34,550 nt of DNA, from IMG/VR virus record IMGVR_UViG_3300047181_000005, positions 1 to 34,550 of that record, one strand, 5' to 3'. Source of the DNA: a virus. The notes under the pieces were generated by a model. The model searched no databases. It was not told the origin of the DNA and was given only the letters and a program-made list of their open reading frames with translations. The position numbers and the translations under genes are program-made. How positions within the stretch are numbered: position 1 is the first letter of the stretch; the number at the start of each line of letters is the position of its first letter. This document shows, piece by piece, positions 17,226-25,271 of the stretch.

Positions 17226-19295
17226 TTATTTTATGACAGGAATTATAGTGCAACGACAGTTGATGACATTGCCCGCGCTTCCGTTTTTATCTCCGGGATA
17301 TTCGAGCCATTCCCCACCGACGAGGAACTTCGCTCCGATCGAAGCAGTTCGAAAGTCGACCGCTTCATGAGCGTCTCTGACATCGTTGTCGTGAGCAGTG
17401 AGCCATTGAAGCCCATTGATGATTTCGCTTTGCATATACGTCGCTCGATACACTCGGTTCGAGATTGAGTTCGTTTCAGTGATTGCGATTGTAGTCGCGC
17501 GCGCCTGAGTAGTTTCCTCAGTTCCATTCGAATAGTCGTCGAACAGTTGTTTGATTTGTTTTGCGGTCTCTGAGTAGGAAGTCCCTTCGCTGAGTGATGT
17601 TTCGATAATCTTCGCGAGATCTTTTTGAGTCGTGTCAGTTATTTCCTCGGAGAAGATTTTGAGATTCTGCGCGAGTTCGTCTTTTGCATATTGCGGGATT
17701 GTATAGTTTGAGTCGATCATATCGTTTGCAACTTTGAGAGAGTTTCGAGCAATCAGTGAGACCGTATCTTCGAAGTATTTCTCAGCGTACTCGGCTTCAG
17801 ATTTTGCGTTGAATATGAATGCGACGTCGATTCCGTCGACAGCCTTTGTCGGTTTGAGATCTTTGATGATTCTGTTCGCTTGATCCTTGAAATACTCCTT
17901 GCACGTTGTTTCGTATGTTTTTTCGTTGTTGATTGATTTCTCATAGAAGAAGATTCTGAGAGCGTCCTGTTTTTCTTTGAGTTGCATTTTGACGAGAGGT
18001 GCTTCCTTGATGATTTCGCTCAATTTCTTCACCTTTGCTTCGAGTTTGACCAGTTTTGAAGGAGGAGTCGTTTCGTCTTGATTCTGTGCGTTATTGTCAA
18101 CGATAGGAGCAACCGGAGCGACAGGCGCGGATTTGTATTGATCTCCGTTCTCTTCGTCAGGTGCTTGATTGACCATTTCTCGAGCCTCGTTCAATTTGAT
18201 GATTCCCGCTTGATAAAGAAGTGAGGAATTTTCAGCCTGTTCTTTCATGTTTGCTTCGACAGGGTTTGAGCATACGAAGAACAGATCCTTCGGCATTGTC
18301 ATCACCTTGTAATACTTCGGAAGAAGTTGTTCATTGAATGCGTCAGTTTCGGAAATGAGTTCCGGGTGCGTTGTGTACTGTTGGAATATCTTTTGAGCCT
18401 CGAATGAGTTCGTGTACGTCGAGTCAGTCAATCCGACAAGAGGTTTCGGAACTCCATGAAACGAAAGGATCTCGTCTCTCATGAGAACGATGTTCTCTTT
18501 GAATTGAAGGTCTTTCGGTGCTGAGGTGATAGGAAGCCACTGAGCGAGCCTGTTCAAGACACCGGTCTTCCCGGCGTTCTTATAAGATCCATACTTTTGA
18601 CGAAGTTGTCGTTCAACACGTTTTCGCGCAACGTTTGAGATTCCGTCCATAACAATGAAGCCGTCAGGATTCCCCATGTTCCCGAACACGTTCATATTGA
18701 ATTTCATTGCGAGTTCATACGAGTTGTGTGAATACCTCGAAGCCTGAAGAACGGAATATCCGTTCAGCCAATCTTTCGGGTTTGGATCTTTGAACACAAT
18801 CAGATCGAGAGGATCAATGTCGTGAGTTGTTCCGTCCGGTGTTTGATATTGGTACATTTTAGGAAGCCCAAACGAGTCAACTTTGAGGCTCATTTTTGTC
18901 GGATCGAGAATGAAAAGTTCGTATCTGTATCCCTTTGCTTCCGCTTGAGTGATGAGCCAATATGCCGAGCCGACGAGTCGTTTGTGTGCTATTGTGAGCC
19001 ACCGCGCCTCATTGAGAGTCTGAAATCCGTTGAAGCGTTTCAAGTCCCTGAGAAGATCGTTGTTTGCTCGTTTCACTTCACCATACTTGTCTTCTTCGCC
19101 TTTCGCGAGGACGACAGGGTTTCGAATGACTGAATCAGCGACAACTTTGATCGCCTTATAAGTCCACCCGAAAAATTGATCAAGATAGTTCGTTGAATCT
19201 GCGAGGTGTGAGTAGTCTTGCCATTGCGAACGTGAAGAAACAGTGAAAGTCGGTTGTTTCGTGAAGGCTTTTCGGATTGAATCAATGAGACTCAT
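17226..19295 (-). CDS. Portal protein fused to a MuF-like domain
   Basis: 689 aa. Residues about 1-385 are an HK97-type portal (FFGWTYKAIKVVADSV, YELFILDPTKM, YSVLQASRY, ILSFHGVPKPLVG). A helical linker follows (about 400-550). The C-terminus (about 555-689) matches the Mu gpF/SPP1 gp7 minor head domain: TETNSISNRVYRATY, WLTAHDNDVRDAHEAVDF, YPGDKNGSAGNVINCRC. The two functions are usually separate adjacent genes. The portal forms the DNA channel; MuF domains are carried in the head and may be ejected. The start has no Shine-Dalgarno. Confidence 0.88.
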   Translation of the reverse strand: MSLIDSIRKAFTKQPTFTVSSRSQWQDYSHLADSTNYLDQFFGWTYKAIKVVADSVIRNPVVLAKGEEDKYGEVKRANNDLLRDLKRFNGFQTLNEARWLTIAHKRLVGSAYWLITQAEAKGYRYELFILDPTKMSLKVDSFGLPKMYQYQTPDGTTHDIDPLDLIVFKDPNPKDWLNGYSVLQASRYSHNSYELAMKFNMNVFGNMGNPDGFIVMDGISNVARKRVERQLRQKYGSYKNAGKTGVLNRLAQWLPITSAPKDLQFKENIVLMRDEILSFHGVPKPLVGLTDSTYTNSFEAQKIFQQYTTHPELISETDAFNEQLLPKYYKVMTMPKDLFFVCSNPVEANMKEQAENSSLLYQAGIIKLNEAREMVNQAPDEENGDQYKSAPVAPVAPIVDNNAQNQDETTPPSKLVKLEAKVKKLSEIIKEAPLVKMQLKEKQDALRIFFYEKSINNEKTYETTCKEYFKDQANRIIKDLKPTKAVDGIDVAFIFNAKSEAEYAEKYFEDTVSLIARNSLKVANDMIDSNYTIPQYAKDELAQNLKIFSEEITDTTQKDLAKIIETSLSEGTSYSETAKQIKQLFDDYSNGTEETTQARATTIAITETNSISNRVYRATYMQSEIINGLQWLTAHDNDVRDAHEAVDFRTASIGAKFLVGGEWLEYPGDKNGSAGNVINCRCTIIPVIK

Positions 19296-19315
19296 GATTT
19301 CATAATAGTCAACAG

Positions 19316-19328
19316 ATTAGTCCTCGTC
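19316..19328 (-). promoter_or_regulatory. GACGAGGA box before the portal gene
   Basis: GACGAGGACTAAT on the minus strand differs from the protease and tape measure boxes by one substitution and one missing base. It ends about 20 nt before the portal ATG. Confidence 0.4.
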
Positions 19329-19336
19329 ATAGTTCT

Positions 19337-19365
19337 ATTCTATGCAGTAAACGTCGAAAGTGCAA
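19337..19365 (-). promoter_or_regulatory. Possible weak promoter before the portal gene
   Basis: On the minus strand TTGCAC (19360-19365), 17-bp spacer, TAGAAT (19337-19342). The -10 matches 5 of 6 bases, the -35 only the TTG. It lies in the 219-nt gap between terL and portal, the largest gap in the head module. A CCTTCA...TGAAGG hairpin without a T-run lies upstream. Evidence is weak. Confidence 0.3.
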
Positions 19366-19398
19366 GTCGGAGGAGAAATCGTCCTTCACAATTGATTT

Positions 19399-19479
19399 CT
19401 ATGAAGGTTTGTCGTCGACTTTGATGTTTGTGAAATGTTTTTTCGACATTCTACGAAGTACCATTCCGTCGAATGTCAT
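19399..19479 (-). CDS. Possible 26-aa peptide between terL and portal
   Basis: ATG at 19479 with GGGAG 7 nt upstream, 26 codons, stop at 19399. The peptide is basic (RRMSKKHFTNIKVDDK). It lies in an otherwise gene-free 219-nt gap and has one of the better Shine-Dalgarno sites here, but nothing else supports it. Confidence 0.3.
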   Translation of the reverse strand: MTFDGMVLRRMSKKHFTNIKVDDKPS

Positions 19480-19514
19480 TTCAATTCTCCCGCCGGCTGT
19501 ATCCTTGTGATGTT

Positions 19515-21047
19515 TCACGCCCACGAAAGATTGATGTCATCATCTTGCTTCTCTTTCTGAAGGTGTAATTTGATCACGGCGGTCAACGTGTCAACGCGGT
19601 CATCGTGAATTCCGTTCGGGAACGCTGTACATTCTTCGATGAAGTCCTGAATCCACGAAGCCCCCTCCATGAGATAGACGTGACCGGACTCGATCTTCGG
19701 GGAGGTTGCAATCACTCGGGAGATCTTTGACTCTTTCGGAGGCTCGTCTTCGGTGACGTTGATTCGTTCATATTCGCCGTCGATCATGATCTCGAGTTCT
19801 TTGATTTCCTGAACCGCAGAAATCCCGGAGGCTTTCGGCTCGAATCGAGAAATACTCTTTGAAGTGTATCCATTGAGTTGAAGATAGTTCACGAATTTCC
19901 GCTTGAAATCGGGGAGTGAGAGATTCTCAGCCCAAACGTCCCAAACGAAGAGATCTCCATTGAAAACGGTGTATGTCATCGTCGCAGTATTGTCAGACCC
20001 TTCCTTTCCGTATGCTGTGTCAGAGTAGAACTTTTTGACCATGTATTTTGAAGCGTTCACCTTCTCGCCTTTCTTCTCTTTGATCATTCGAATAAGGGAG
20101 TCAACTGTGAAGCGATTGAACCATTGCTTTTTGATGAGTTCTCCTTCTTTCGGTGCGGGGCGTTGCATGATTTGACCGGCATATCCGTATGAACCGAGGT
20201 CGATTTGCATATTTCGGAGCGTGTTAGCACTCAATCGAACGGGGTCGAGTAGTTTGTCGATATAGTATTGTCGAGCCTCTAATGGCTTTATATCCTCAGA
20301 TAGTTCACCGGGCAAACATATATGCTTGACTTGCTTTTGAGGGTTTGAGAGTAGCATTCCAGTCGGATCATCCTCATGTAAACGTTGCATGACTAGGATT
20401 GTGACTGTGAGATCTTTATTCACCTTTCGAGTTGAAAGTGTTTGAGTGAGAAAATCATTCGCTGACTTTCTTTCGGCTTCGGATTGTGCTTGTTTTGCCG
20501 ATAACGGATCATCAATGAGAATCAAGTGCGCGTGAGTACCCGTTGCAGTACCGCCGACTGACGTTGCCATTCGAGCACCGTTTTTCGTGTTGGTATATCC
20601 CGTTTTGTTATTCTCATCCTTTTTCATTGCGACATCGGGAAATAGTTCTTGATACATCTCACTTTGAATGATATCTCTCGAACGTACAGCGTGTTGTACT
20701 GATAGATCGCCGGAATATGTCCCCGATAATATCTTGAGCGTCGGATCAATACACCATAACCATGCCGGAAACATAATTGAAACGATGGTCGTTTTTGAAG
20801 TACCCGGCGGGATGTTTATAATCAGCGTGTTGAACGTCCACGGTTCACGAGCTTTCAAACATTCACCAATTTCCTGTAGCTGATCGCATAAGAATTTTAT
20901 ATGCCAATTATCGACCAATTCTTCGGGAATGATCGTATTCCAAAAGTATCGCAAGAAAAAATGAAAGTCCCTTTTGCATAGTTCGCGGGTATTCGCTTTA
21001 TAGTACTCAATCTTTTGTTTTAGGGATAGATTTTGCAAGGAGTTCAT
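19515..21047 (-). CDS. terL: Terminase large subunit
   Basis: 510 aa from ATG at 21047, overlapping terS by 41 nt; an upstream TTG could add 12 residues. The ATPase half has Walker A INIPPGTSKTT (about 78-87) and Walker B LILIDDP (174-180). The C-terminal half is the RNase H-like nuclease (Terminase_6C type) with acidic FYSDTAYGKEGSDNTA and closing HDDRVDTLTA. It translocates DNA into the prohead and cuts it. Codon use changes sharply near 20,230: the ATPase half uses TTA, CTA, ATA and GTA codons, the nuclease half almost none, suggesting recombination at the domain linker. Confidence 0.92.
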   Translation of the reverse strand: MNSLQNLSLKQKIEYYKANTRELCKRDFHFFLRYFWNTIIPEELVDNWHIKFLCDQLQEIGECLKAREPWTFNTLIINIPPGTSKTTIVSIMFPAWLWCIDPTLKILSGTYSGDLSVQHAVRSRDIIQSEMYQELFPDVAMKKDENNKTGYTNTKNGARMATSVGGTATGTHAHLILIDDPLSAKQAQSEAERKSANDFLTQTLSTRKVNKDLTVTILVMQRLHEDDPTGMLLSNPQKQVKHICLPGELSEDIKPLEARQYYIDKLLDPVRLSANTLRNMQIDLGSYGYAGQIMQRPAPKEGELIKKQWFNRFTVDSLIRMIKEKKGEKVNASKYMVKKFYSDTAYGKEGSDNTATMTYTVFNGDLFVWDVWAENLSLPDFKRKFVNYLQLNGYTSKSISRFEPKASGISAVQEIKELEIMIDGEYERINVTEDEPPKESKISRVIATSPKIESGHVYLMEGASWIQDFIEECTAFPNGIHDDRVDTLTAVIKLHLQKEKQDDDINLSWA

Positions 21048-21519
21048 TGAGTTGCCTGAGTTCGTCAGTCGATAAGTTATCAAAATTCACGTCGCCGATA
21101 CTATCCTCCTTCTTGGTTATAACCACGTCGCGCATGTCAGTGATATTGATTGCAACAAACTTAGTGAAATTGGCATTATAGAATCCTCGTGTTGCAAGAT
21201 CGACGAGCATATCTTTCTGAATTTTTTTGCATTTCTTATATGCACCGGAAAATTCTGGTTTGTTTTCATCCTTTGACCATTCCAAAAGTGTGTCATAGTC
21301 GAGGTCTTTTTCAACTGAAAACTTTTCAAATGTCGGCAATTGATTCGCTGAATAGAATGTTCGTATTTTTACCGTCCCGTCGTTCTTGAGTACTTTTTCC
21401 TCATGCTCTAACAAATGAGGTCGATCGAACCACTTCAGCATTTCCTCAGCGAGTTCCGGATAGTATTTTGTAGGACGTCCGACGGGTAGCAAGTCTTTTG
21501 GATCTTTTTTCTTGGTCAT
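21007..21519 (-). CDS. terS: Terminase small subunit
   Basis: 170 aa. The opening LPVGRPTKYYPELAEEML is the conserved GRPTKY start of phage DNA-packaging proteins, followed by a helix-turn-helix region (about 60-110, YDTLLEWSKDENKPEFSGAYKKCKKIQ) and a C-terminal acidic helix (NLSTDELRQLNELLAKSI) of the kind that contacts terL. It recognises the packaging site on phage DNA. Codon use matches the ATPase half of terL and differs from the rest of the genome. Confidence 0.8.
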   Translation of the reverse strand: MTKKKDPKDLLPVGRPTKYYPELAEEMLKWFDRPHLLEHEEKVLKNDGTVKIRTFYSANQLPTFEKFSVEKDLDYDTLLEWSKDENKPEFSGAYKKCKKIQKDMLVDLATRGFYNANFTKFVAINITDMRDVVITKKEDSIGDVNFDNLSTDELRQLNELLAKSIPKTKD

Positions 21520-21532
21520 ATTCGCCTATTTT

Positions 21533-21745
21533 TTACCTTATTTCACCACTTTCGCGTTTAGCTTGTAAATTCGCCATACTTTCGAGAACGTGTTGCATTC
21601 TTGCATCTTTACTCAATTTTGTCACTCTCTTTCGTTTTTTGACCGTTTTTGCGAGGTGAAAAATCCGAGAGAGAGAAGAATTTCGCTCTTCCCTCTCGTT
21701 TATGTCTTGAAGCGTTCCGATGACTCCCGAACTATGCTTTTTCAT
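21533..21745 (-). CDS. Small basic protein before the terminase
   Basis: 70 aa from ATG at 21745, overlapping the upstream gene by 14 nt; upstream in-frame starts exist. Lys/Arg-rich in the middle (KTVKKRKRVTKLSKDAR) and probably nucleic-acid binding. The change in codon use begins near its 3' end. No family recognised. Confidence 0.45.
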   Translation of the reverse strand: MKKHSSGVIGTLQDINEREERNSSLSRIFHLAKTVKKRKRVTKLSKDARMQHVLESMANLQAKRESGEIR

Positions 21746-22076
21746 TTCTGATTTCGATGAAAGTTTGAAGAGGCTCATTGAGATTCGTTGCAATCTCTCC
21801 CCGGAGTATATCGTAGGCGTGACCGAGTAGCGAACTTGCTCTCTTGTCTTGAGTCGACTTTGCTTCGTCGGCGACTCGAGTTTGAATCATGTTCATAATA
21901 GTATGAAGGAATTCGAGAAGATTCTGTTTTGTTTGATACATCTTCCCATTGATAAACTGTGCGAGTGCTTTCTTCCCACCGCCGAAACTGTCGTCTCCGA
22001 ATCTGAGAACGAACTCGTCGATGATCGCTTTTTCTTGTTCCGTATACTTGAATACAATTTCATTCTTCTTTTTCAT
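21732..22076 (-). CDS. Hypothetical helical protein
   Basis: 114 aa, mostly helical, with an N-terminal EIVFKYTEQEKAIIDEFV segment and a C-terminal helix. The 4-nt overlap with the zinc-ribbon gene upstream supports the start. Small proteins of this type often precede terminases, but I do not recognise a family. Confidence 0.5.
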   Translation of the reverse strand: MKKKNEIVFKYTEQEKAIIDEFVLRFGDDSFGGGKKALAQFINGKMYQTKQNLLEFLHTIMNMIQTRVADEAKSTQDKRASSLLGHAYDILRGEIATNLNEPLQTFIEIRNEKA

Positions 22077-22270
22077 TTTTTCAGTAGTTTCAATTTATGC
22101 AATGACGGAGTGAATGCGTCTTCCCATGTTTTGACGCACTTCTCACATCTCCAGTAACATTTCTGATCCGGGAATTCGTCTTTCCAGTACCCTTTTGAGT
22201 ATTTGAGAAATCTCATTTGTGAACGACACTGAGGGCATTCAATGGATTCGAGAGAGATTCTGTGAATCAT
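22073..22270 (-). CDS. Small zinc-ribbon protein
   Basis: 65 aa with two CxxC pairs, CPQC (12-15) and CEKC (about 42-45), spaced as in a rubredoxin-like zinc ribbon. The C-terminus is basic. ATGA overlaps join it to both neighbours. Likely a DNA- or protein-binding accessory factor; target unknown. Confidence 0.55.
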   Translation of the reverse strand: MIHRISLESIECPQCRSQMRFLKYSKGYWKDEFPDQKCYWRCEKCVKTWEDAFTPSLHKLKLLKK

Positions 22271-22530
22271 GTTTCCTTCTTCCCCGAGATCTGAACTTTC
22301 ACGTCGTTTGCAAGGTCTTTGATCATTGACAATACTCTTTGACCTCGTGCGAGCCTGTTCTTGAGGAGGCGTTCTCGCTTCAGTTTCAATCGTTCAGCCT
22401 TCGGAGGCTTTGTTCTCGTGTGAGTCATTGGAGATGACTTCTTCAATGCCGTCGGCTTGTTGCGTAGCTTTGCATGAAGTTTCATTCTCTCTGCGACTTT
22501 CTTGTTTTGCTTTTTGTTGATGTCTTTCAC
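22267..22530 (-). CDS. Small very basic protein
   Basis: 87 aa from a GTG at 22530 (VKDINKKQNKK); a TTG at 22560 or an ATG at 22485 are alternative starts. About a third of residues are Lys or Arg, so it probably binds nucleic acid. The stop overlaps the following zinc-ribbon gene by 4 nt. No family recognised. Confidence 0.4.
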   Translation of the reverse strand: MKDINKKQNKKVAERMKLHAKLRNKPTALKKSSPMTHTRTKPPKAERLKLKRERLLKNRLARGQRVLSMIKDLANDVKVQISGKKET

Positions 22531-22546
22531 TGATAATCTGTTGAAA

Positions 22547-22756
22547 TTAGAACTTCTCAATCCTCATCAATTCACCGTGAACGTTGACCGTTACTTCAAC
22601 GAACGAAGTGAAAAAGAACAGGAACTTTTTCTCATACGTCACTATAAGATGACCGCTTGTTTTCTCCATGTCAGAGAATTTGTATGAGTTTCCGAATTGC
22701 TTCTCGAGGTATTCTCGAGCGCAGTCAAGGAGTTCACTCTGCGTCTTCGATTTCAT
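22547..22756 (-). CDS. Hypothetical small alpha/beta protein
   Basis: 69 aa from the ATG at 22756 (MKSKTQSELLDCAREYL), which overlaps the upstream gene by 23 nt. A helix is followed by beta strands (LIVTYEKKFLFFF, VEVTVNVHGELM). Function unknown. Confidence 0.45.
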   Translation of the reverse strand: MKSKTQSELLDCAREYLEKQFGNSYKFSDMEKTSGHLIVTYEKKFLFFFTSFVEVTVNVHGELMRIEKF

Positions 22757-23087
22757 GCTTTGTGACAGTGACATTATATTTGAGGAACTTTGCAACGGCG
22801 AGGATATTCTCGAACGCCTGAAGCGGTTTCTCTTTCTTGATCCATGCGTACAAAAACGATTGACTCAATGCCGTTGTATACATCATCACGAGGAATTTCT
22901 CGCGACTGAGCATGAAGACACGTCGACCGTCTTTGCGCTTCACTCTGATCTTCATGTATTGGACGGCTTCCTTTCTGAGTTCTTCGGAGATTTTCCGAGC
23001 GTCAGAGATGAATCCCTCCTTGATCGAGATGAGTGTTCTTTTGACCACTCCTCGAAGTTGCTGTTTTTGCTTGTTTGAGATGTTCAT
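22734..23087 (-). CDS. Hypothetical basic helical protein
   Basis: 117 aa, Lys/Arg-rich, helical (KQQLRGVVKRTLISIKEGF; ISEELRKEAVQYMKIRVKRKDG). Starts with an ATGA overlap on the upstream gene. Position among recombination-linked small genes suggests nucleic-acid binding, which is an inference only. Confidence 0.5.
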   Translation of the reverse strand: MNISNKQKQQLRGVVKRTLISIKEGFISDARKISEELRKEAVQYMKIRVKRKDGRRVFMLSREKFLVMMYTTALSQSFLYAWIKKEKPLQAFENILAVAKFLKYNVTVTKHEIEDAE

Positions 23088-23311
23088 ACAAGTTTTGTGA
23101 AATTATATTTGCGGAATTGCCTTCCGTGTTCGATGAGTATTTCGTGAATCTCGTGAATTCTTGCCTCGAGAGTTTGCGTCTTGTAGTACCAGTTGATGAC
23201 GTCGACGACTTTCATTCTCTCTCCGTTCTTCTCGATATACGCTTGAATTGCTTGAACCGCGTCATGAAGTTCGCTCCATTCCATGAGTAGGTGAATTTCT
23301 TTGCCGTTCAT
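23084..23311 (-). CDS. Hypothetical small helical protein
   Basis: 75 aa, helical, His-rich (ARIHEIHEILIEHGRQF). It has 4-nt overlaps at both ends. No family recognised. Confidence 0.5.
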   Translation of the reverse strand: MNGKEIHLLMEWSELHDAVQAIQAYIEKNGERMKVVDVINWYYKTQTLEARIHEIHEILIEHGRQFRKYNFTKLV

Positions 23312-23556
23312 CGTGTGTTTCTTGTTGATTTATATCCGCAAGTCGGACAAGTATTCAAGTCGTCAACCGCTTTTCTCGGGTTTACTTCTCCGAAAATGTA
23401 GTGACACTTTATACAATACGGCAAGTCCGAGTTTCCGTATTTTATAACCTCGTCGCAGTTAGGACAACAAGTGTTCCCCACAAGGAAAGTTCCGAAGGAG
23501 ATCAGTCCGATCGGCATTGTTGGATATGCGGGAGGGTTAGAAGGTGCTTTTTTCAT
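23308..23556 (-). CDS. Small double zinc-ribbon-like protein
   Basis: 82 aa with three CxxC motifs: CPNC, CIKC and CPTC, enough for one ribbon plus an extra pair. Begins as TAATG on the exonuclease stop codon and overlaps the next gene by 4 nt, so it is co-translated with the recombination genes. May bind nucleic acid or a partner protein. Confidence 0.55.
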   Translation of the reverse strand: MKKAPSNPPAYPTMPIGLISFGTFLVGNTCCPNCDEVIKYGNSDLPYCIKCHYIFGEVNPRKAVDDLNTCPTCGYKSTRNTR

Positions 23557-24242
23557 TATAGCGTCATTGAATTGAGATATTCCCGAGCGTCGATGATTCT
23601 GTTGTACATCATCGTCATTTGTTCTTCGTCGAATTCAACCGTGAATTCCTTGACCTTGAGTTCGTCAGCAATGTCATTGTAGGTCATATTTTTCTCGATT
23701 TGCTCCGAGATTTCAACGTATAGATCGTCAGTGTCTTTGATTCCCTTGTAGAAAGTCTTTTTCTTCACTTCGTCATAGATCAATCCCTCCGGTGTGTTCA
23801 CTAGACAATAGGTGAGAATTGCTTTCTTTTGCCCTGTGAGTGCCATGTACCCCATGAGTTGCCATAGATAAGCGTCTGAACACTCATCAACGTTGCCGAA
23901 TGTAAAGATATCCCATGCGGATTTGATGTCTCTGAGTACAGGAACAACAACGTCAGGCGTCCCGGTGATGAAATCGTTTGAAAGTTCTTCCCTGTTCTTG
24001 ATGAGAAGTTGCTTTGAAACTCGAGTTGCGAGAGAGAGAGAATCTTCTTCAACAGTTGTTCCTTTCTCGAGAAATTTGCTGTCGATTTCTTTCTTTCGTC
24101 CGAACATTCTCTCGATATACACCTCTTTGAGATATGATTTTGTCGTCTCCGAGAGTTTTTCTGATTTATTGCGCGGATTTGTTGCAAGTTTTGACAACTG
24201 CGAACAACGGCATTTCCAGTCTGTAAAATCAATTTTTTTCAT
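23556..24242 (-). CDS. PD-(D/E)XK recombination exonuclease
   Basis: 228 aa from ATG at 24242; a TTG 12 nt upstream is a weaker alternative. The nuclease core is clear: E in the LEKGTTVEEDS helix, GTPDVVV, then RDIKSAW (D-x-K) and YLWQLMGYM with the conserved Gln, the order found in lambda Exo/YqaJ-type and RecB-like nucleases. It follows recT, so the two probably form a two-gene single-strand annealing system: the nuclease resects ends and RecT anneals. Slightly short for YqaJ, so it may be a distinct subfamily. Confidence 0.75.
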   Translation of the reverse strand: MKKIDFTDWKCRCSQLSKLATNPRNKSEKLSETTKSYLKEVYIERMFGRKKEIDSKFLEKGTTVEEDSLSLATRVSKQLLIKNREELSNDFITGTPDVVVPVLRDIKSAWDIFTFGNVDECSDAYLWQLMGYMALTGQKKAILTYCLVNTPEGLIYDEVKKKTFYKGIKDTDDLYVEISEQIEKNMTYNDIADELKVKEFTVEFDEEQMTMMYNRIIDAREYLNSMTL

Positions 24243-24274
24243 ATTACGATTCAATCATTTGAGTTTTTCCCATG

Positions 24275-25213
24275 TTATTTCTTCACCGTTTTTGATGTTA
24301 GTTCAGCGAGCTTTGCTTCATAGAGTGTGTTCAATTCGTCTGTGATGACTGACTGATCGAATAGCATGACCTGATCGAGTTTTTCGATTGTGTCAGATTT
24401 TTCAATCCATTCACGGATTCTGTCTTGCTCCTTTCTGACTTGCATTTCACCGAGAGTTTCGGGAGTGTTGTCAGGATATTCCGCGCTTCCGTTTGGAGTG
24501 ACAACGGCTTGATCGTATTCGATCGCCTGTTGCATTTCTACTGAGAGAGGAGCGGATCTTGAGAGAAGAAGTTTTAGAACAGTTTTTTTCGCCATTGCTT
24601 CGAAGTCTGTTTCCCACTTGCTCGATTTTCTGATCCAGTCTTTGTCACTTTTGAAAGTTTGAGAGTATTTCTTTCCATGATTGAAGAGTTCGTCCTCGGT
24701 CATGTATAGAGTGTCTTCGAGACCTGATTTGAGAATGAAGTATGCAACGAAGCCGACGTTCTTGAGTTCATTGCGTTTGTCGTTGTCAATTTCCCACTGA
24801 AAGTCAATTTCACCAGTCAGGCGATTGATTGATCTGAGTTCACCTTCCCGGACGTCAGAGACGTTGATTCTCTTGAATTGACCTGATCTGATTGCGAGTT
24901 GTCGGAAGCCTTTATATCCGAGCTGAAACTGTGCTGAAGATGTTCCGTCTTTTTGCTTATAGGGAATAACATACGCGAACCCGAGATTCTGATTCACCGG
25001 GAGATCAAGTGTCGAAGCCTGAAGACAGGCGTTGATCACTGACAACGGCTCGCATTCTGCAATCTTCGGATTTGTATTGACTAGGGAGAGAACTGATGTT
25101 CGAAACGCGACTCGCTTTCCTTCCGTTGCGAACGACTTTTCGAGACTGCGCTTCAATGCGTCAGAGTCGAGGAGGACTTTGATGTCTTGTTTCACTTGAA
25201 TATCACTCGTCAT
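24275..25213 (-). CDS. recT: RecT-family single-strand annealing protein
   Basis: 312 aa. It carries the RecT core: LSLVNTNPKIAECEPLSVINA, ASTLDLPVNQNLGFAYVIPY, AQFQLGYKGFRQLAIRSGQF, and WETDFEAMAKKTVLKLLL. RecT binds single-stranded DNA and anneals complementary strands, promoting phage recombination and concatemer or circle formation. A promoter (P4) lies just upstream, and the exonuclease gene follows after 32 nt. The start has no Shine-Dalgarno. Confidence 0.93.
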   Translation of the reverse strand: MTSDIQVKQDIKVLLDSDALKRSLEKSFATEGKRVAFRTSVLSLVNTNPKIAECEPLSVINACLQASTLDLPVNQNLGFAYVIPYKQKDGTSSAQFQLGYKGFRQLAIRSGQFKRINVSDVREGELRSINRLTGEIDFQWEIDNDKRNELKNVGFVAYFILKSGLEDTLYMTEDELFNHGKKYSQTFKSDKDWIRKSSKWETDFEAMAKKTVLKLLLSRSAPLSVEMQQAIEYDQAVVTPNGSAEYPDNTPETLGEMQVRKEQDRIREWIEKSDTIEKLDQVMLFDQSVITDELNTLYEAKLAELTSKTVKK

Positions 25214-25242
25214 GATGATTCATTTTTGAATTTAGATAATAG

Positions 25243-25271
25243 AGTGTAGTCCCTTTGAGAGGAACTGTCAA
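25243..25271 (-). promoter_or_regulatory. Promoter P4, upstream of recT
   Basis: Minus-strand TTGACA (25266-25271), 17-bp spacer, TACACT (25243-25248). The -35 is perfect, the -10 matches 4 of 6. It lies between the preceding gene and recT, and the -35 overlaps the preceding stop codon. The spacer has a partial dyad (GTTCC...GGGAC). Confidence 0.6.

Noticed and set aside
21047-21083. TTG start adding 12 residues to terL
   Set aside because: The ATG at 21047 gives a normal N-terminus, and the extension only reads terS sequence in another frame.
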